NCBI GenBank assembly: GCA_019912665.1
Contig: JAIOIE010000030.1
Coordinates: forward strand, 1-60,273
Source: Deltaproteobacteria bacterium
GTDB taxonomy: Bacteria > Desulfobacterota > GWC2-55-46
DNA: 60,273 nt
Direction: 5' to 3'
Below the pieces are notes generated by a model that was not told where the DNA came from, searched no databases, and was given only the letters and a program-made list of their open reading frames with translations. Made by a program: the position numbers and the translations under genes. This document shows, in pieces, positions 1-7,711 of the stretch (positions are counted from its first letter, which is position 1; each line of letters starts with the position of its first letter).

Positions 1-1
1 G

Positions 2-322
2 CCGGTAGTCGACATGCGCCTGAAGTTCGGCATGAGCCGTACGGAGCAGACGGTCAACACCTGCATAATAATCGTCGAGATAAGCCTTGACGGCGAAAAG
101 CTCGTAATCGGGGCTCTCGCGGACTCGGTCCAGGAGGTCATAGAGATAGAGCCCGGGCATATTGAGCCGCCTCCGCGCATAGGCACGAGGCTCAATACCG
201 AGTTCATAAAAGGCATGGGCAAGAGGGATGAGCAGTTCATAATCATCCTTGAGATAAACAAGATATTCTCTTCCAGCGAGCTCGTAGTAATCAGCGGCGA
301 ATCCGCGGCCGAGAGCGCGTGA
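2..322 (+). CDS. cheW: CheW-like chemotaxis coupling protein (5' truncated)
   Basis: C-terminal part of a CheW/SH3-like coupling domain; the reading frame is open to the left edge, so the start lies outside the window. The residues Pro-Val-Val-Asp followed by Met-Arg-Leu-Lys-Phe-Gly at the edge, then a run of short beta strands with Val-Gln-Glu-Val and Gly-Met-Gly-Lys, fit the second half of CheW. The family couples receptors to the CheA kinase at the inner membrane. Its TGA overlaps the GTG of the next gene (GTGA), so it is the upstream member of a cheW-cheR-cheD-cheB operon. A C-terminal CheW domain of a larger protein such as CheA or CheV cannot be excluded. Confidence 0.85.
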   Translation, partial: PVVDMRLKFGMSRTEQTVNTCIIIVEISLDGEKLVIGALADSVQEVIEIEPGHIEPPPRIGTRLNTEFIKGMGKRDEQFIIILEINKIFSSSELVVISGESAAESA

Positions 323-1218
323 AGCGGGGACCGGATATGGAATACGCGATAAGCCCTGTTGACGATATCGACGTGGCGTCCCCGGGGGGCCTCAAAAGGC
401 TTTCCGAGGGCGATTTTCAGCGGCTCAGTACTTTCATCCAGCAGGAGCTCGGGATCAAGATGCCGCCGGCAAAGAAGGCGCTACTCGAGTCCAGGCTCCA
501 GAAGCGCCTCCGTGCGCTCGGGTGCAAGACCTTTTCCGAGTACTGCGACACGCTATTCGGCCCCGGCGGCATGGCGCGGGAGCTGGTCTTCATGCTCGAC
601 CTGGTCACGACGAACAAAACCGATTTTTTCAGGGAGTCGCATCATTTCGACCTGCTCCTCCAGAGCATACTTCCAGCCATGGTCCGCGAGTCGGGCCGCC
701 GCGTCTCCATCTGGAGCGCCGGCTGCTCAACGGGCGAGGAACCATATACCCTCGCTATGGTCTTAAGCGAGTTCGCGTCAGGCCACCCGGGGCTCGGTTT
801 CGATTTCGATATCCTGGCTACCGACATCTCGACACGGGTGCTTGAGATGGCCAGCAAGGGGATTTACAAGGAAGAGAGACTCGTTCCTGTGCCGGAGAGC
901 TTCAGAAGACGCTATTTCCTGAGGAGCAGAGACAGGTCATCGGGGCTCGTGCGGGTCGCGCCGGAGGTGAGGGAAAAGGTAAGGTTCGCGAGGCTTAACC
1001 TCATGGACGAGGAGTTCCCGATTGAAAGCCCGCTCGACATTATCTTCTGCAGGAACGTCATTATCTACTTCAACAGGGAAACGCAGGAGCGGCTCATGTG
1101 GAAGTTCTGCAACTACCTCAAGCCCGGCGGGTATCTTTTCCTCGGCCATTCCGAGACGCTTAGCGGGCTCGGGCTTCCGCTTAAGAAAGTAGCCGCGTCC
1201 GTATACATAAAGTGCTGA
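319..1218 (+). CDS. cheR: CheR, chemoreceptor glutamate methyltransferase
   Basis: Transfers methyl groups from S-adenosylmethionine to receptor glutamates during chemotactic adaptation. The 299-residue frame has the all-helical CheR N-terminal domain (about 25-115, ending in TTNKTDFFRE) and a Rossmann methyltransferase domain with the SAM-binding GCSTGEEP at 135-142 and FCRNVIIYF at 243-251. The GTG at 319 overlaps the cheW stop; an ATG at 337 is an alternative start and would leave the domains intact. No TPR extension is present. It acts opposite to the CheB encoded 1.4 kb downstream in the same operon. Confidence 0.95.
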   Translation: MKRGPDMEYAISPVDDIDVASPGGLKRLSEGDFQRLSTFIQQELGIKMPPAKKALLESRLQKRLRALGCKTFSEYCDTLFGPGGMARELVFMLDLVTTNKTDFFRESHHFDLLLQSILPAMVRESGRRVSIWSAGCSTGEEPYTLAMVLSEFASGHPGLGFDFDILATDISTRVLEMASKGIYKEERLVPVPESFRRRYFLRSRDRSSGLVRVAPEVREKVRFARLNLMDEEFPIESPLDIIFCRNVIIYFNRETQERLMWKFCNYLKPGGYLFLGHSETLSGLGLPLKKVAASVYIKC

Positions 1219-1238
1219 ATTCAGGGAGGTGAGCCAAG

Positions 1239-2138
1239 ATGCGAGACCTTTCGGACAGGGAACTCCTGGCCGTCATAGAGGAGAGGCTTGAGGCCAAGGA
1301 CAAGGCCTATGCCGGGCTTGTCGAGCTTACGGGCAAGCTGGAGGAGCTCAACAGGAAGCTCATAGAATCCGAGGATGTGAAGTCCAGCTTTCTCTCGAAC
1401 ATAAGGAATGAGATAAACAACCCGCTCACGTCTGTCCTTACGATGTCCGAGGTCCTCATATCCGGCGACGAACTGCCGGACCATGCCACCCTCAGATCCA
1501 TAATAGGGATGATACACAAGGAGTCCTTCAGCCTCAACTTCCAGCTCAGGAACATCTTCGCCGCGGCCGAGCTCGAGGCCGGCGAGGCGGTCCCTGGGTT
1601 CTCAAGCGTCGACATGGACTCGATACTTAAGGACGTGGTCTCCTCCCTGGGCCACAGGGCAGCGGAAAAGAAGGTCTCCGTGTACCTTGACGTCCAGACC
1701 GAGCTTACTGAGAAGGCATTCCGTACCGATGCCGAAAAAGTGCACAGGATCGCCACTAACCTCCTGGCCAACGCCATCGAGTTCAGCCCGGATGGGGGCG
1801 AAATTTCCGTTGCCGCCGCGACCGAGGACGGCTGGCTCAGGATATCGGTGAGGGACCGCGGCCCGGGCATAGACCCCCGCGATTTCAACCTGCTGTTCGA
1901 GAGGTTCAGGCAGCTTGACAGCGGCGCTTCGAAGCAGCACCTGGGGCACGGCCTGGGCTTATCGATAGTCAAGGCCACCGTGGACCTCCTCGGCGGGGAT
2001 ATATCGGTCGAGAGCAGCCCGGGAAAAGGGGCGCTCTTTACGGTATCGGTCCCCGAGGCCGACATGGATGTTTCCACCTGCGCCATTTCGATGGACGGCG
2101 CCGAGTTCTTTACCCAACCCGAGACCAGAAGGTTCTGA
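1239..2138 (+). CDS. Soluble histidine-kinase-like protein without the phospho-acceptor His
   Basis: A 299-residue cytoplasmic protein with no membrane segment and no PAS, GAF or receiver domain. An N-terminal coiled coil (about 5-45) leads into a HisKA-type dimerisation helix and a complete HATPase_c domain: N-box Asn174/Asn178, G1 DRGPG 206-210, FERF, and G2 GHGLGLS 236-242. In the H-box, where kinases have S-H-E-x-x-x-P-L, this protein has R-N-E-I-N-N-P-L, so residue 57 (codon AAT, 1407-1409) is Asn. It therefore probably binds ATP but should not autophosphorylate at the usual site. It sits between cheR and cheD with a good ribosome site (GGGAGGTGAG). A scaffold, a phosphatase or transfer from another residue are possible roles; none is shown. 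Confidence 0.85.
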   Translation: MRDLSDRELLAVIEERLEAKDKAYAGLVELTGKLEELNRKLIESEDVKSSFLSNIRNEINNPLTSVLTMSEVLISGDELPDHATLRSIIGMIHKESFSLNFQLRNIFAAAELEAGEAVPGFSSVDMDSILKDVVSSLGHRAAEKKVSVYLDVQTELTEKAFRTDAEKVHRIATNLLANAIEFSPDGGEISVAAATEDGWLRISVRDRGPGIDPRDFNLLFERFRQLDSGASKQHLGHGLGLSIVKATVDLLGGDISVESSPGKGALFTVSVPEADMDVSTCAISMDGAEFFTQPETRRF

Positions 2139-2142
2139 TAGA

Positions 2143-2622
2143 GTGCTGCTGAATACCGTAAAAGCCGGGGGACAGCACTACCTGTACCCCGGGATGCTAT
2201 TTGCCGAGGCGGGCTCGCACAGCGTCGTGACGGTCCTCGGCTCGTGCATCTCTGTCTGCCTGTGGGACCCTGAGAGGAGGGCCGGGGGCATAAACCACTA
2301 TCTCCTCCCGTACTGGAACGGAGAGGGCCTGAGGACACCCAAGTACGGCAATATCGCGGTCCCGACGCTGATAGAGAGGCTCCTTCAGGTCGGTTGCGGC
2401 AAGTCAAGGCTCGTGGCCAAGGTCTTCGGCGGCGCGAGCGTCCTCGAAAGCTCGGGGGTCCTTAACGTCGGTGAGCGTAATATTACGTTCGCCAGGGGCG
2501 CGCTTGCGGAAGCAGGCATACATGTCGCCTGCGAGGACGTCGGCGGAACGCACGGGAGAAAAATAATGTTCCATACCGGCACCGGCGAGGTGTTCGTAAG
2601 GAAGATAGGGCGGCATGAATGA
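2143..2622 (+). CDS. cheD: CheD, chemoreceptor glutamine deamidase
   Basis: Deamidates receptor glutamines to glutamates and in several bacteria interacts with CheC or CheB. The 159-residue protein keeps the CheD catalytic set: Thr30, Cys35 in LGSC, and His52 in GINHYLLP. An upstream in-frame ATG at 2068 would overlap the kinase-like gene by 71 bases; the GTG at 2143, four bases after that gene's stop, matches the usual family N-terminus (short lead, then the [14 protein letters not shown] region) and is preferred. Its last codons overlap cheB as ATGA. No cheC is visible in the window. Confidence 0.92.
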   Translation: MLLNTVKAGGQHYLYPGMLFAEAGSHSVVTVLGSCISVCLWDPERRAGGINHYLLPYWNGEGLRTPKYGNIAVPTLIERLLQVGCGKSRLVAKVFGGASVLESSGVLNVGERNITFARGALAEAGIHVACEDVGGTHGRKIMFHTGTGEVFVRKIGRHE

Positions 2623-3689
2623 CGAAAAAGACAAAGGTACTCGTAATAGACGATTCCGCGGTCGTGAGGAAGGTCCTGACGGCCATAATAGGCTCCGAGC
2701 CCGACCTCGAGGTCATCGGGGCGGCAAGCGACCCCTTTATCGCTGCCGAGAAGATAGCGCACGACCTGCCTGACGTCATAACCCTCGATGTCGAGATGCC
2801 GCGCATGGACGGCATCACCTTTCTCCAGAAGCTCATGAGCCAGCACCCGATACCGACGGTAGTCATCTCGAGCCTCGCGGGCGGAGGCTCGGAGACTGCG
2901 CTTAAGGCGCTTGAGTACGGCGCGGTCGAGATTTTGCAGAAGCCGACCATTGGCACTAAGGAGTTTCTCGAGGAATCACGCGTGCTCATATGTGACGCGG
3001 TTAGGGCCGCTTCCGTCGCGAAGCTCAGGAGGGTGCCGGTCCATGCGGTCGCCCCGGCCCCCAAGCTCAACGCGGACGCGGTCATCGCTAAATCCAGGCC
3101 CACGAAGGCCATGCTCCGGACGACCGAAAAGGTGATCATCCTCGGAGCCTCGACCGGCGGAACCGAAGCGATAAGCGAATTCCTCATGTCCATGCCTCTC
3201 GATTCGCCCGGCATAGTCATAGTCCAGCACATGCCCGAAAAGTTCACCGCATCGTTCGCAAAAAGGCTCGACTCCGCGTGCAGGATATCGGTAAAGGAGG
3301 CCGAGGACAACGATACCGTCATAAGGGGGAGGGCCCTCATCGCGCCGGGGAACAGGCACATGATGCTAAAGAGGAGCGGCGCGAGATATTATGTCGAGAT
3401 AAAGGACGGGCCCCTCGTTTCGAGGCACAGGCCGTCGGTTGACGTCCTCTTCCGTTCCGCTGCCATGTACGCCGGGAAGAACGCCGTCGGGGTCATATTG
3501 ACGGGCATGGGCGACGACGGCTCAAAGGGCATGAAGGAGATGAAGGAGGCCGGCTCATTCAATATCGCGCAGGACGAGCGCACCTCGGTCGTATACGGCA
3601 TGCCCAAGGAGGCCGTAAAGGCCGGGGCAGTGGACTGCGTGCTGCCGCTTAATGAGATAGCGGGCCGGGTGCTCAAGGAATGCGCTTAG
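2619..3689 (+). CDS. cheB: CheB, receptor methylesterase/deamidase response regulator
   Basis: Removes receptor methyl groups when phosphorylated by CheA. The 356 residues comprise a receiver domain (acidic Asp11/Asp12, phospho-acceptor Asp57 in ITLDVEMP, Lys108) , a linker of about 45 residues, and a CheB esterase domain with the catalytic triad Ser178 (GASTGG), His204 (QHMP) and Asp300 (GMGDDG). It starts at an ATG overlapping the cheD stop. It is the last gene of the cluster; no flagellar gene is present nearby, so the pathway may serve pili or another output, but this cannot be decided from the window. Confidence 0.96.
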   Translation: MTKKTKVLVIDDSAVVRKVLTAIIGSEPDLEVIGAASDPFIAAEKIAHDLPDVITLDVEMPRMDGITFLQKLMSQHPIPTVVISSLAGGGSETALKALEYGAVEILQKPTIGTKEFLEESRVLICDAVRAASVAKLRRVPVHAVAPAPKLNADAVIAKSRPTKAMLRTTEKVIILGASTGGTEAISEFLMSMPLDSPGIVIVQHMPEKFTASFAKRLDSACRISVKEAEDNDTVIRGRALIAPGNRHMMLKRSGARYYVEIKDGPLVSRHRPSVDVLFRSAAMYAGKNAVGVILTGMGDDGSKGMKEMKEAGSFNIAQDERTSVVYGMPKEAVKAGAVDCVLPLNEIAGRVLKECA

Positions 3690-3806
3690 GCTATGCGCAT
3701 AGAAGGACTATCGCAAACTGATACACGCCTAAAGCTGCCCCGTCCTTTCCGACACGGGCAGACTGCTTTCAATCCAGTAGACACTGTTTTTCCTTCCTTT
3801 TCCGGT

Positions 3807-3835
3807 TTGACTTAAATCCCATAAATCTGTATATT
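3807..3835 (+). promoter_or_regulatory. Sigma-70-type promoter for the cytochrome operon
   Basis: TTGACT (3807-3812) and TATATT (3830-3835) are separated by 17 bases in an AT-rich patch of the 350-base gap between cheB and the cytochrome gene. Transcription would begin near 3842, giving a leader of about 200 nt. Confidence 0.7.
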
Positions 3836-3852
3836 ATAAGAGGCTTTGGACG

Positions 3853-3960
3853 ATGCCAACTAACGGGCCTATCGGCCCGCGGCATGCAGTATGCCTGTAT
3901 TCAGACAGGTCCTTTCCGGGCTGCGCACGTGATGCGCCGCGAATAGCCATATGCAGCCCG
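3853..3960 (+). promoter_or_regulatory. Folded 5' leader of the cytochrome operon (candidate cis-regulatory RNA)
   Basis: Downstream of the promoter, complementary segments follow one another: CGGGCC 3864-3869 with GGCCCG 3874-3879 (loop TATC), CCTGT 3894-3898 with ACAGG 3905-3909, and CGGGCTGC 3917-3924 with GCAGCCCG 3953-3960 enclosing GCA/TGC. GGCAT at 3881-3885 can pair either with ATGCC upstream (3853-3857, enclosing the first hairpin) or with ATGCC downstream (3891-3895), so two exclusive folds exist. I could not match it to GEMM, cobalamin, TPP or other riboswitch consensus sequences. The structure is seen; regulation is inference. Confidence 0.5.
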
Positions 3961-4039
3961 TTTACCTATGTACGAGCTGGTGCCCCCGCCATGCCCTTTC
4001 CCGGAGGAGGCATCAAAGCCCTGAAATGAGAGGTATTCT

Positions 4040-5200
4040 TTGCTGAAAGCCATTGTATTCGCGGTCTCAATCTTCCTTTTGCCTGCTGCGGCTTTTGCTG
4101 AAGATGGCGTATTGACCATCCTCTACAGCGGGGCCATGAGGGGAGAGCTCGAGCCGTGCGGCTGTTCGCCGGAGAACCTTTCGGGCGGGCTCGCGAGGCT
4201 TTCGGGTTTCATCAATGCGAATAAAGAGAGGCTCAGTCCCTATGTGCTAGTGGACGCAGGCAACTCCCTCGGGGACGGTTCGCGGCAGGGCAGGCTCAAA
4301 TCGGATGTCGTCCTCAGGTCGTTCTCGCTGATGAAGTATGACGCCGTTGCTTTATACGGCGGCAAGGCGCTTAAGCCGGTAGCGGAAGCGGCGAACGGGT
4401 ACGGGGTAAATGCTATCAGCGACCTCACCGGGAGCCCGGGCGCGGTGCGGGTCGAAAAGGGGAAACTCGCCCTTAATATAAGCGTAGACAAGGCCGCCTC
4501 CAGGAAGGGCATGATCAATCTGCTCCTTACGGACAGGCCGTCCTCGGAGCTAGGCCAGGTAGAAGACTGGGACGTTGTCGTCACCTCTTCCGGAGAGGTC
4601 CTGGAAGAGCCGCTTGCATCCGGCAGGGCGCTTGTTGTTTCCGGCTACCCCAGGGGGCAGAAGCTCGGAGTCCTTACGCTCAGCCTCGATGAGAACGGTC
4701 GGGTCTCAGGGTTCAGCCACCGGTGGCAGGACCTGGGAAATGATGTCAAGGAAGGCCAAAAAGTACGTGAAATAATTAACGAATATGACAGGAAAGTCGC
4801 CGAGCTTGTAAAAGACGAGGACATGCCTCAGACGGGCCTTAGCCCCTATCTCGGGGCAGAGAGCTGCATGGAATGCCACCGCGCATACCATGAGGGCTGG
4901 AAGACCACGCGACATTCGGAGGCCTTCGCCACGCTTGAAAGGGCCGGTAAACCAAGAGACCCTGAATGCGTGAAGTGCCATTCGACCGGCTATGGAGAGG
5001 ACGGCGGTTTTTACAGCATTTCCGCCACTCCGAAACTGGCCGGGGTGCAGTGCGAGGCTTGCCACGGGCCGGGCAGGGAGCATACGAAGGACTTCAAGCC
5101 AATGCAGCCGGTAGGCGAATCCGTATGCGTCAAGTGCCATACGGTCGAGAGGAGCCCTAATTTCGAATTCAAGAGATACATTGAAGGCATAGGCCATTAA
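4040..5200 (+). CDS. Exported UshA-like/tetrahaem cytochrome c fusion (cytochrome c554-type domain)
   Basis: 386 residues. A signal peptide (about 1-20, ending AAAFA) precedes a domain resembling the 5'-nucleotidase/metallophosphatase fold (YSGAMRGELEPCGC and GGLARL near 28-55), then a C-terminal cytochrome c554-like domain with four CXXCH haem sites: CMECH 276-280, CVKCH 310-314, CEACH 338-342, CVKCH 363-367. The phosphatase metal motifs appear lost: where relatives have N-D-x-H and G-D, this protein has S-G-A-M-R and G-N. It is probably a periplasmic electron carrier of unknown partner. The TTG start is chosen for the GAGAGG ribosome site six bases upstream and because it begins directly at the signal peptide. 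The DsbA-like gene follows 22 bases later. Confidence 0.85.
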   Translation: MLKAIVFAVSIFLLPAAAFAEDGVLTILYSGAMRGELEPCGCSPENLSGGLARLSGFINANKERLSPYVLVDAGNSLGDGSRQGRLKSDVVLRSFSLMKYDAVALYGGKALKPVAEAANGYGVNAISDLTGSPGAVRVEKGKLALNISVDKAASRKGMINLLLTDRPSSELGQVEDWDVVVTSSGEVLEEPLASGRALVVSGYPRGQKLGVLTLSLDENGRVSGFSHRWQDLGNDVKEGQKVREIINEYDRKVAELVKDEDMPQTGLSPYLGAESCMECHRAYHEGWKTTRHSEAFATLERAGKPRDPECVKCHSTGYGEDGGFYSISATPKLAGVQCEACHGPGREHTKDFKPMQPVGESVCVKCHTVERSPNFEFKRYIEGIGH

Positions 5201-5222
5201 CAACAAGGACGAAGGAGGACGC

Positions 5223-5849
5223 ATGTTGAAGAAAATACTTTTACTGCTGGTCGGGCTCGCATTCATCCCGCTAGCCGCCTCGGCAGCTCCGGCCCCCTCG
5301 ATAAAGGGGACCTACACGGAGGTGCAGGGCAAGGAATTCAAATTCGACGGCAAGACGGTAGAGGTTGTCGAGTTCCTGAGCTTCTATTGCGGGAGCTGCT
5401 ACAAGTTCGAGGAGTCTGTGCCGGTCGTAAAGGGCAACTTCCCGAAAAAGATAAAATGGACGATAGTGCCCGTATATTGGGGCCAGGCGTCCACCAAGCC
5501 GAGCGAGGCGTATTTCCTGGCCGAGGAGGCCGGAAAGGGCGAGGAGATGAAAAAGGCCCTCTTCAGGGCCAACTTCATAGAGAAGAAGGACATCGGGAAC
5601 ATCCAGGTGCTCGAATCCCTGGCGGCAGAGATGGGACTCGGCTTCGACTTCAGCAGGAAGCTCAGGACCGGCGCGAAAACGGAACAGGCGAGGAAGGCTC
5701 TCGATATGGCGAGGGAGTACGGGATAAGCGAGACGCCTTCACTTGTGATTGCGGGAAACCTCCTTACTAGCCCCCACACACTGAACCATGACCTGAACGC
5801 CTTGAAGGACAACGCGATAACCATAATCGGCAGCATACTAAAGAAATAG
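5223..5849 (+). CDS. Exported DsbA-family thiol:disulfide oxidoreductase
   Basis: A 208-residue periplasmic thioredoxin-fold protein: signal peptide 1-22, active site C56-G-S-C59 in FYCGSCYKFE, a helical insertion typical of DsbA, and the cis-proline loop ETPSLVI. The ribosome site AAGGAGG is very strong. DsbA enzymes have C-P-H-C; the C-G-S-C here is unusual and would be expected to shift redox potential, so the protein may act as oxidase, isomerase or reductase. Its position right after a CXXCH cytochrome suggests a part in keeping haem-binding cysteines in the correct state, which is inference. Confidence 0.87.
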   Translation: MLKKILLLLVGLAFIPLAASAAPAPSIKGTYTEVQGKEFKFDGKTVEVVEFLSFYCGSCYKFEESVPVVKGNFPKKIKWTIVPVYWGQASTKPSEAYFLAEEAGKGEEMKKALFRANFIEKKDIGNIQVLESLAAEMGLGFDFSRKLRTGAKTEQARKALDMAREYGISETPSLVIAGNLLTSPHTLNHDLNALKDNAITIIGSILKK

Positions 5850-5857
5850 GACCCGGC

Positions 5858-6475
5858 ATGGCGGACTGCTGCCAGGATAAGGCATGCGAGATCGAAGCCC
5901 TGCGAGAAAAGCAGGGCGCGGTCCTCAAGGCCGTGCTGGCCATAAACGCGGTAATGTTCCTCGTTGAGGCCGGTGCAGGGACACTCGCCGGCTCAACGGC
6001 CCTGCAGGCAGACTCGCTCGACATGCTCGGAGATTCTCTCGTATACGGCTTCAGCCTCTATGTGCTCGGCAGGGGCGCAAGGTGGCAGGCCGCGTCAGCC
6101 CTTTTCAAGGGGCTCATTATGGCCGCGTTCGGGTTTTTCGTGCTCGGCGAGGCGGCCTACAGGCTATTGAACCCCGCGATCCCTCCTGCAGATGTCATAG
6201 GCGGAATAGGGGCGCTTGCTCTTTTTGCCAACTCCATATGCCTCTGGCTCCTCTGGAAGCACCGGAGCGACGACATAAACATGCACTCCGTCTGGCTCTG
6301 CTCGCGTAATGACATTATCGCCAACGTCTCGCTCTTCGTCGCGGCAGCCGGTGTCTGGGCGACAGGCTCATGGTGGCCTGACATGGCCATAGGTCTTGCC
6401 ATAGCGGCGGTCTTCCTCCGCTCGTCTTTATTTGTAGTCGGGAGGGCCGTACGCCAGCTTAAGACCGCTAGCTGA
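5858..6475 (+). CDS. Short cation diffusion facilitator-type membrane protein
   Basis: 205 residues with about six hydrophobic segments and the CDF metal-site signatures: ADSLDMLGD (Asp52, Asp55, Asp59) in one helix and HSVWLCSRND (His143, Asp152) in a later one. CDF proteins export divalent metals such as zinc, iron or cobalt in exchange for protons. The C-terminal cytoplasmic domain found in full-length members (about 90 residues) is missing, and a Cys-rich N-terminus (CCQDKAC) is present. Eight bases separate it from the DsbA-like gene, so both are probably co-transcribed with the cytochrome. The transported ion cannot be told. Confidence 0.82.
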   Translation: MADCCQDKACEIEALREKQGAVLKAVLAINAVMFLVEAGAGTLAGSTALQADSLDMLGDSLVYGFSLYVLGRGARWQAASALFKGLIMAAFGFFVLGEAAYRLLNPAIPPADVIGGIGALALFANSICLWLLWKHRSDDINMHSVWLCSRNDIIANVSLFVAAAGVWATGSWWPDMAIGLAIAAVFLRSSLFVVGRAVRQLKTAS

Positions 6476-6604
6476 TGGCCCGAGCCCGGCGAATCCCAAT
6501 ATCCCAGCTTAATCCCGCTCTTCCCGCCCTTGACTTAAGCTCAGGCTTGTGGCCAGAGTTATCTTGGAAGTAGACCAACATACCCTGCCGATAACAGGTC
6601 AATA

Positions 6605-7072
6605 GTGAACGGAAACCCAAGGTTCTTTGCCGATTCCATGCTCGGCAAGCTCGCAAGGTGGATGAGGACCCTCGGCTATGATGTCGAGTACGACCCCTCT
6701 ATAGAAGACGGCGAGCTGGTCAGGAGGGCGGCTGCCGGAGGCAGGATCGTACTCACAAGGGACACGAGGCTTATCAAGCGGAAGGCGGTCAGGAACATGG
6801 CTTTTTTCATAAGGGGCGACCGCATAGAGGACCAGCTGAGGGAGGTCGCTTCCGCGTATCCGCCGGAAAAGGGAATGCTCCTTACGAGATGCTTAAGGTG
6901 CAATGCCGTCCTGGAAGATGTCCCCCGCGAGTCAATAAGGGGGAAGGTCCCCCCTTATGTCTACGCAACGCAGGCCGGGTTTTCGGCATGCCCGGTCTGC
7001 CGTCGTATATATTGGGGAGGAACTCACAAAACGAGGATGGTAGAAGAGCTTAAGAGGATGCTCAGCGGCTGA
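6605..7072 (+). CDS. Mut7-C (DUF82) PIN-like protein with zinc ribbon
   Basis: 155 residues matching the Mut7-C family, a PIN-like fold named after a C. elegans exonuclease: FFADSMLGKLARWMR with Asp10, then DGELVRRA and IVLTRDTRL with Asp53, followed by a zinc ribbon with Cys96/Cys99 and Cys129/Cys132. Ribonuclease activity is presumed for the family from the PIN-like acidic residues and is not well established in bacteria. It starts at GTG 6605 and stands apart from its neighbours (129 bases upstream, 152 downstream). Confidence 0.85.
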   Translation: MNGNPRFFADSMLGKLARWMRTLGYDVEYDPSIEDGELVRRAAAGGRIVLTRDTRLIKRKAVRNMAFFIRGDRIEDQLREVASAYPPEKGMLLTRCLRCNAVLEDVPRESIRGKVPPYVYATQAGFSACPVCRRIYWGGTHKTRMVEELKRMLSG

Positions 7073-7224
7073 AAAGCCTTTCCCCTTAGCGGGCCCCGGC
7101 GCCTTACCTTGTTGATTTATCCCTCCAAAGATGGTAGTTTCCATTTCTGGATTCCCTGAATTCAATCATCCGAACGGTCACGGACGGCCTTGAGCCGTTG
7201 AGATGCTATCAGAAGGAGTCTCCC

Positions 7225-7545
7225 ATGGACGGACATATCGTCGTCTTCACGACAGCCCAGGATCAGGACGCGGCCCTGCAGATAGCTGACGCGGTCGTAA
7301 GCGAGGGGCTTGCCGCGTGCTGCAACATGCTCCCGGGGCTCCGGTCCATCTACATGTGGAAGGGCGAGATTTACGACGAGGAAGAGGTGCTCTGCATCAT
7401 TAAGACCAGGGCAGGGCTCTTTGACGCACTCAAGGCCCGCATATTGGAGCTTCACGCCTACGAGGTCCCCGAGATCATAGCAATCGATATAAAGGCCGGG
7501 CACTCGGACTATCTCAAGTGGATAGACCAGGTCACCGCGAGGTGA
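7225..7545 (+). CDS. cutA: CutA, divalent-cation tolerance protein
   Basis: 106-residue trimeric ferredoxin-like protein; CutA is linked to copper tolerance in E. coli, but its general function is unsettled. Family signatures are VVFTTAQD, ADAVVSEGLAACCNMLPGLRSIYMWKGEI and the C-terminal EVPEIIAIDI-HSDYLKWI. An upstream in-frame TTG at 7198 exists, but the ATG at 7225 has AAGGAG eight bases before it and gives the usual family length, so it is preferred. A strong terminator follows 58 bases after the stop. Confidence 0.93.
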   Translation: MDGHIVVFTTAQDQDAALQIADAVVSEGLAACCNMLPGLRSIYMWKGEIYDEEEVLCIIKTRAGLFDALKARILELHAYEVPEIIAIDIKAGHSDYLKWIDQVTAR

Positions 7546-7603
7546 CGGAGGGGGCGGTCCGTCGGGCGGCCCTAATGTGGCATTTTCCCTGCTAGGGAAG
7601 CGG

Positions 7604-7637
7604 CCCCGGCCCCGCGAAGGGGCCGGGGTTTTATTTT
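7604..7637 (+). terminator. Intrinsic terminator after cutA
   Basis: A perfect 10-bp GC stem, CCCCGGCCCC with GGGGCCGGGG, loop GCGAA, followed by TTTTATTTT. The T tract runs directly into the -35 box of the lepA promoter. Confidence 0.93.
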
Positions 7638-7664
7638 GACAAACCCCCTCTCTTTATTTACAAT
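7636..7664 (+). promoter_or_regulatory. Sigma-70-type promoter for lepA-lepB
   Basis: TTGACA (7636-7641), spacer of exactly 17, TACAAT (7659-7664): the closest consensus match in the window. It overlaps the last bases of the cutA terminator. Expected transcript start is near 7671, about 40 bases before lepA. Confidence 0.85.
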
Positions 7665-7711
7665 ATCTTGTTATCGCATTTATCCGTACGGGAAGGGAAA
7701 AGGCCGTAATT

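Noticed and set aside
359-845. Plus-strand frames overlapping cheR in other phases
   Set aside because: Arg/Ser-rich shadow sequence typical of out-of-frame GC-rich DNA.
3840-4039. GEMM (c-di-GMP/cGAMP) riboswitch before the cytochrome gene
   Set aside because: The conserved GEMM core (GGGCAAACC ... ACGCAAAGCC type segments) is absent; the structure is reported as unassigned instead. The pilV leader was checked in the same way with the same result.
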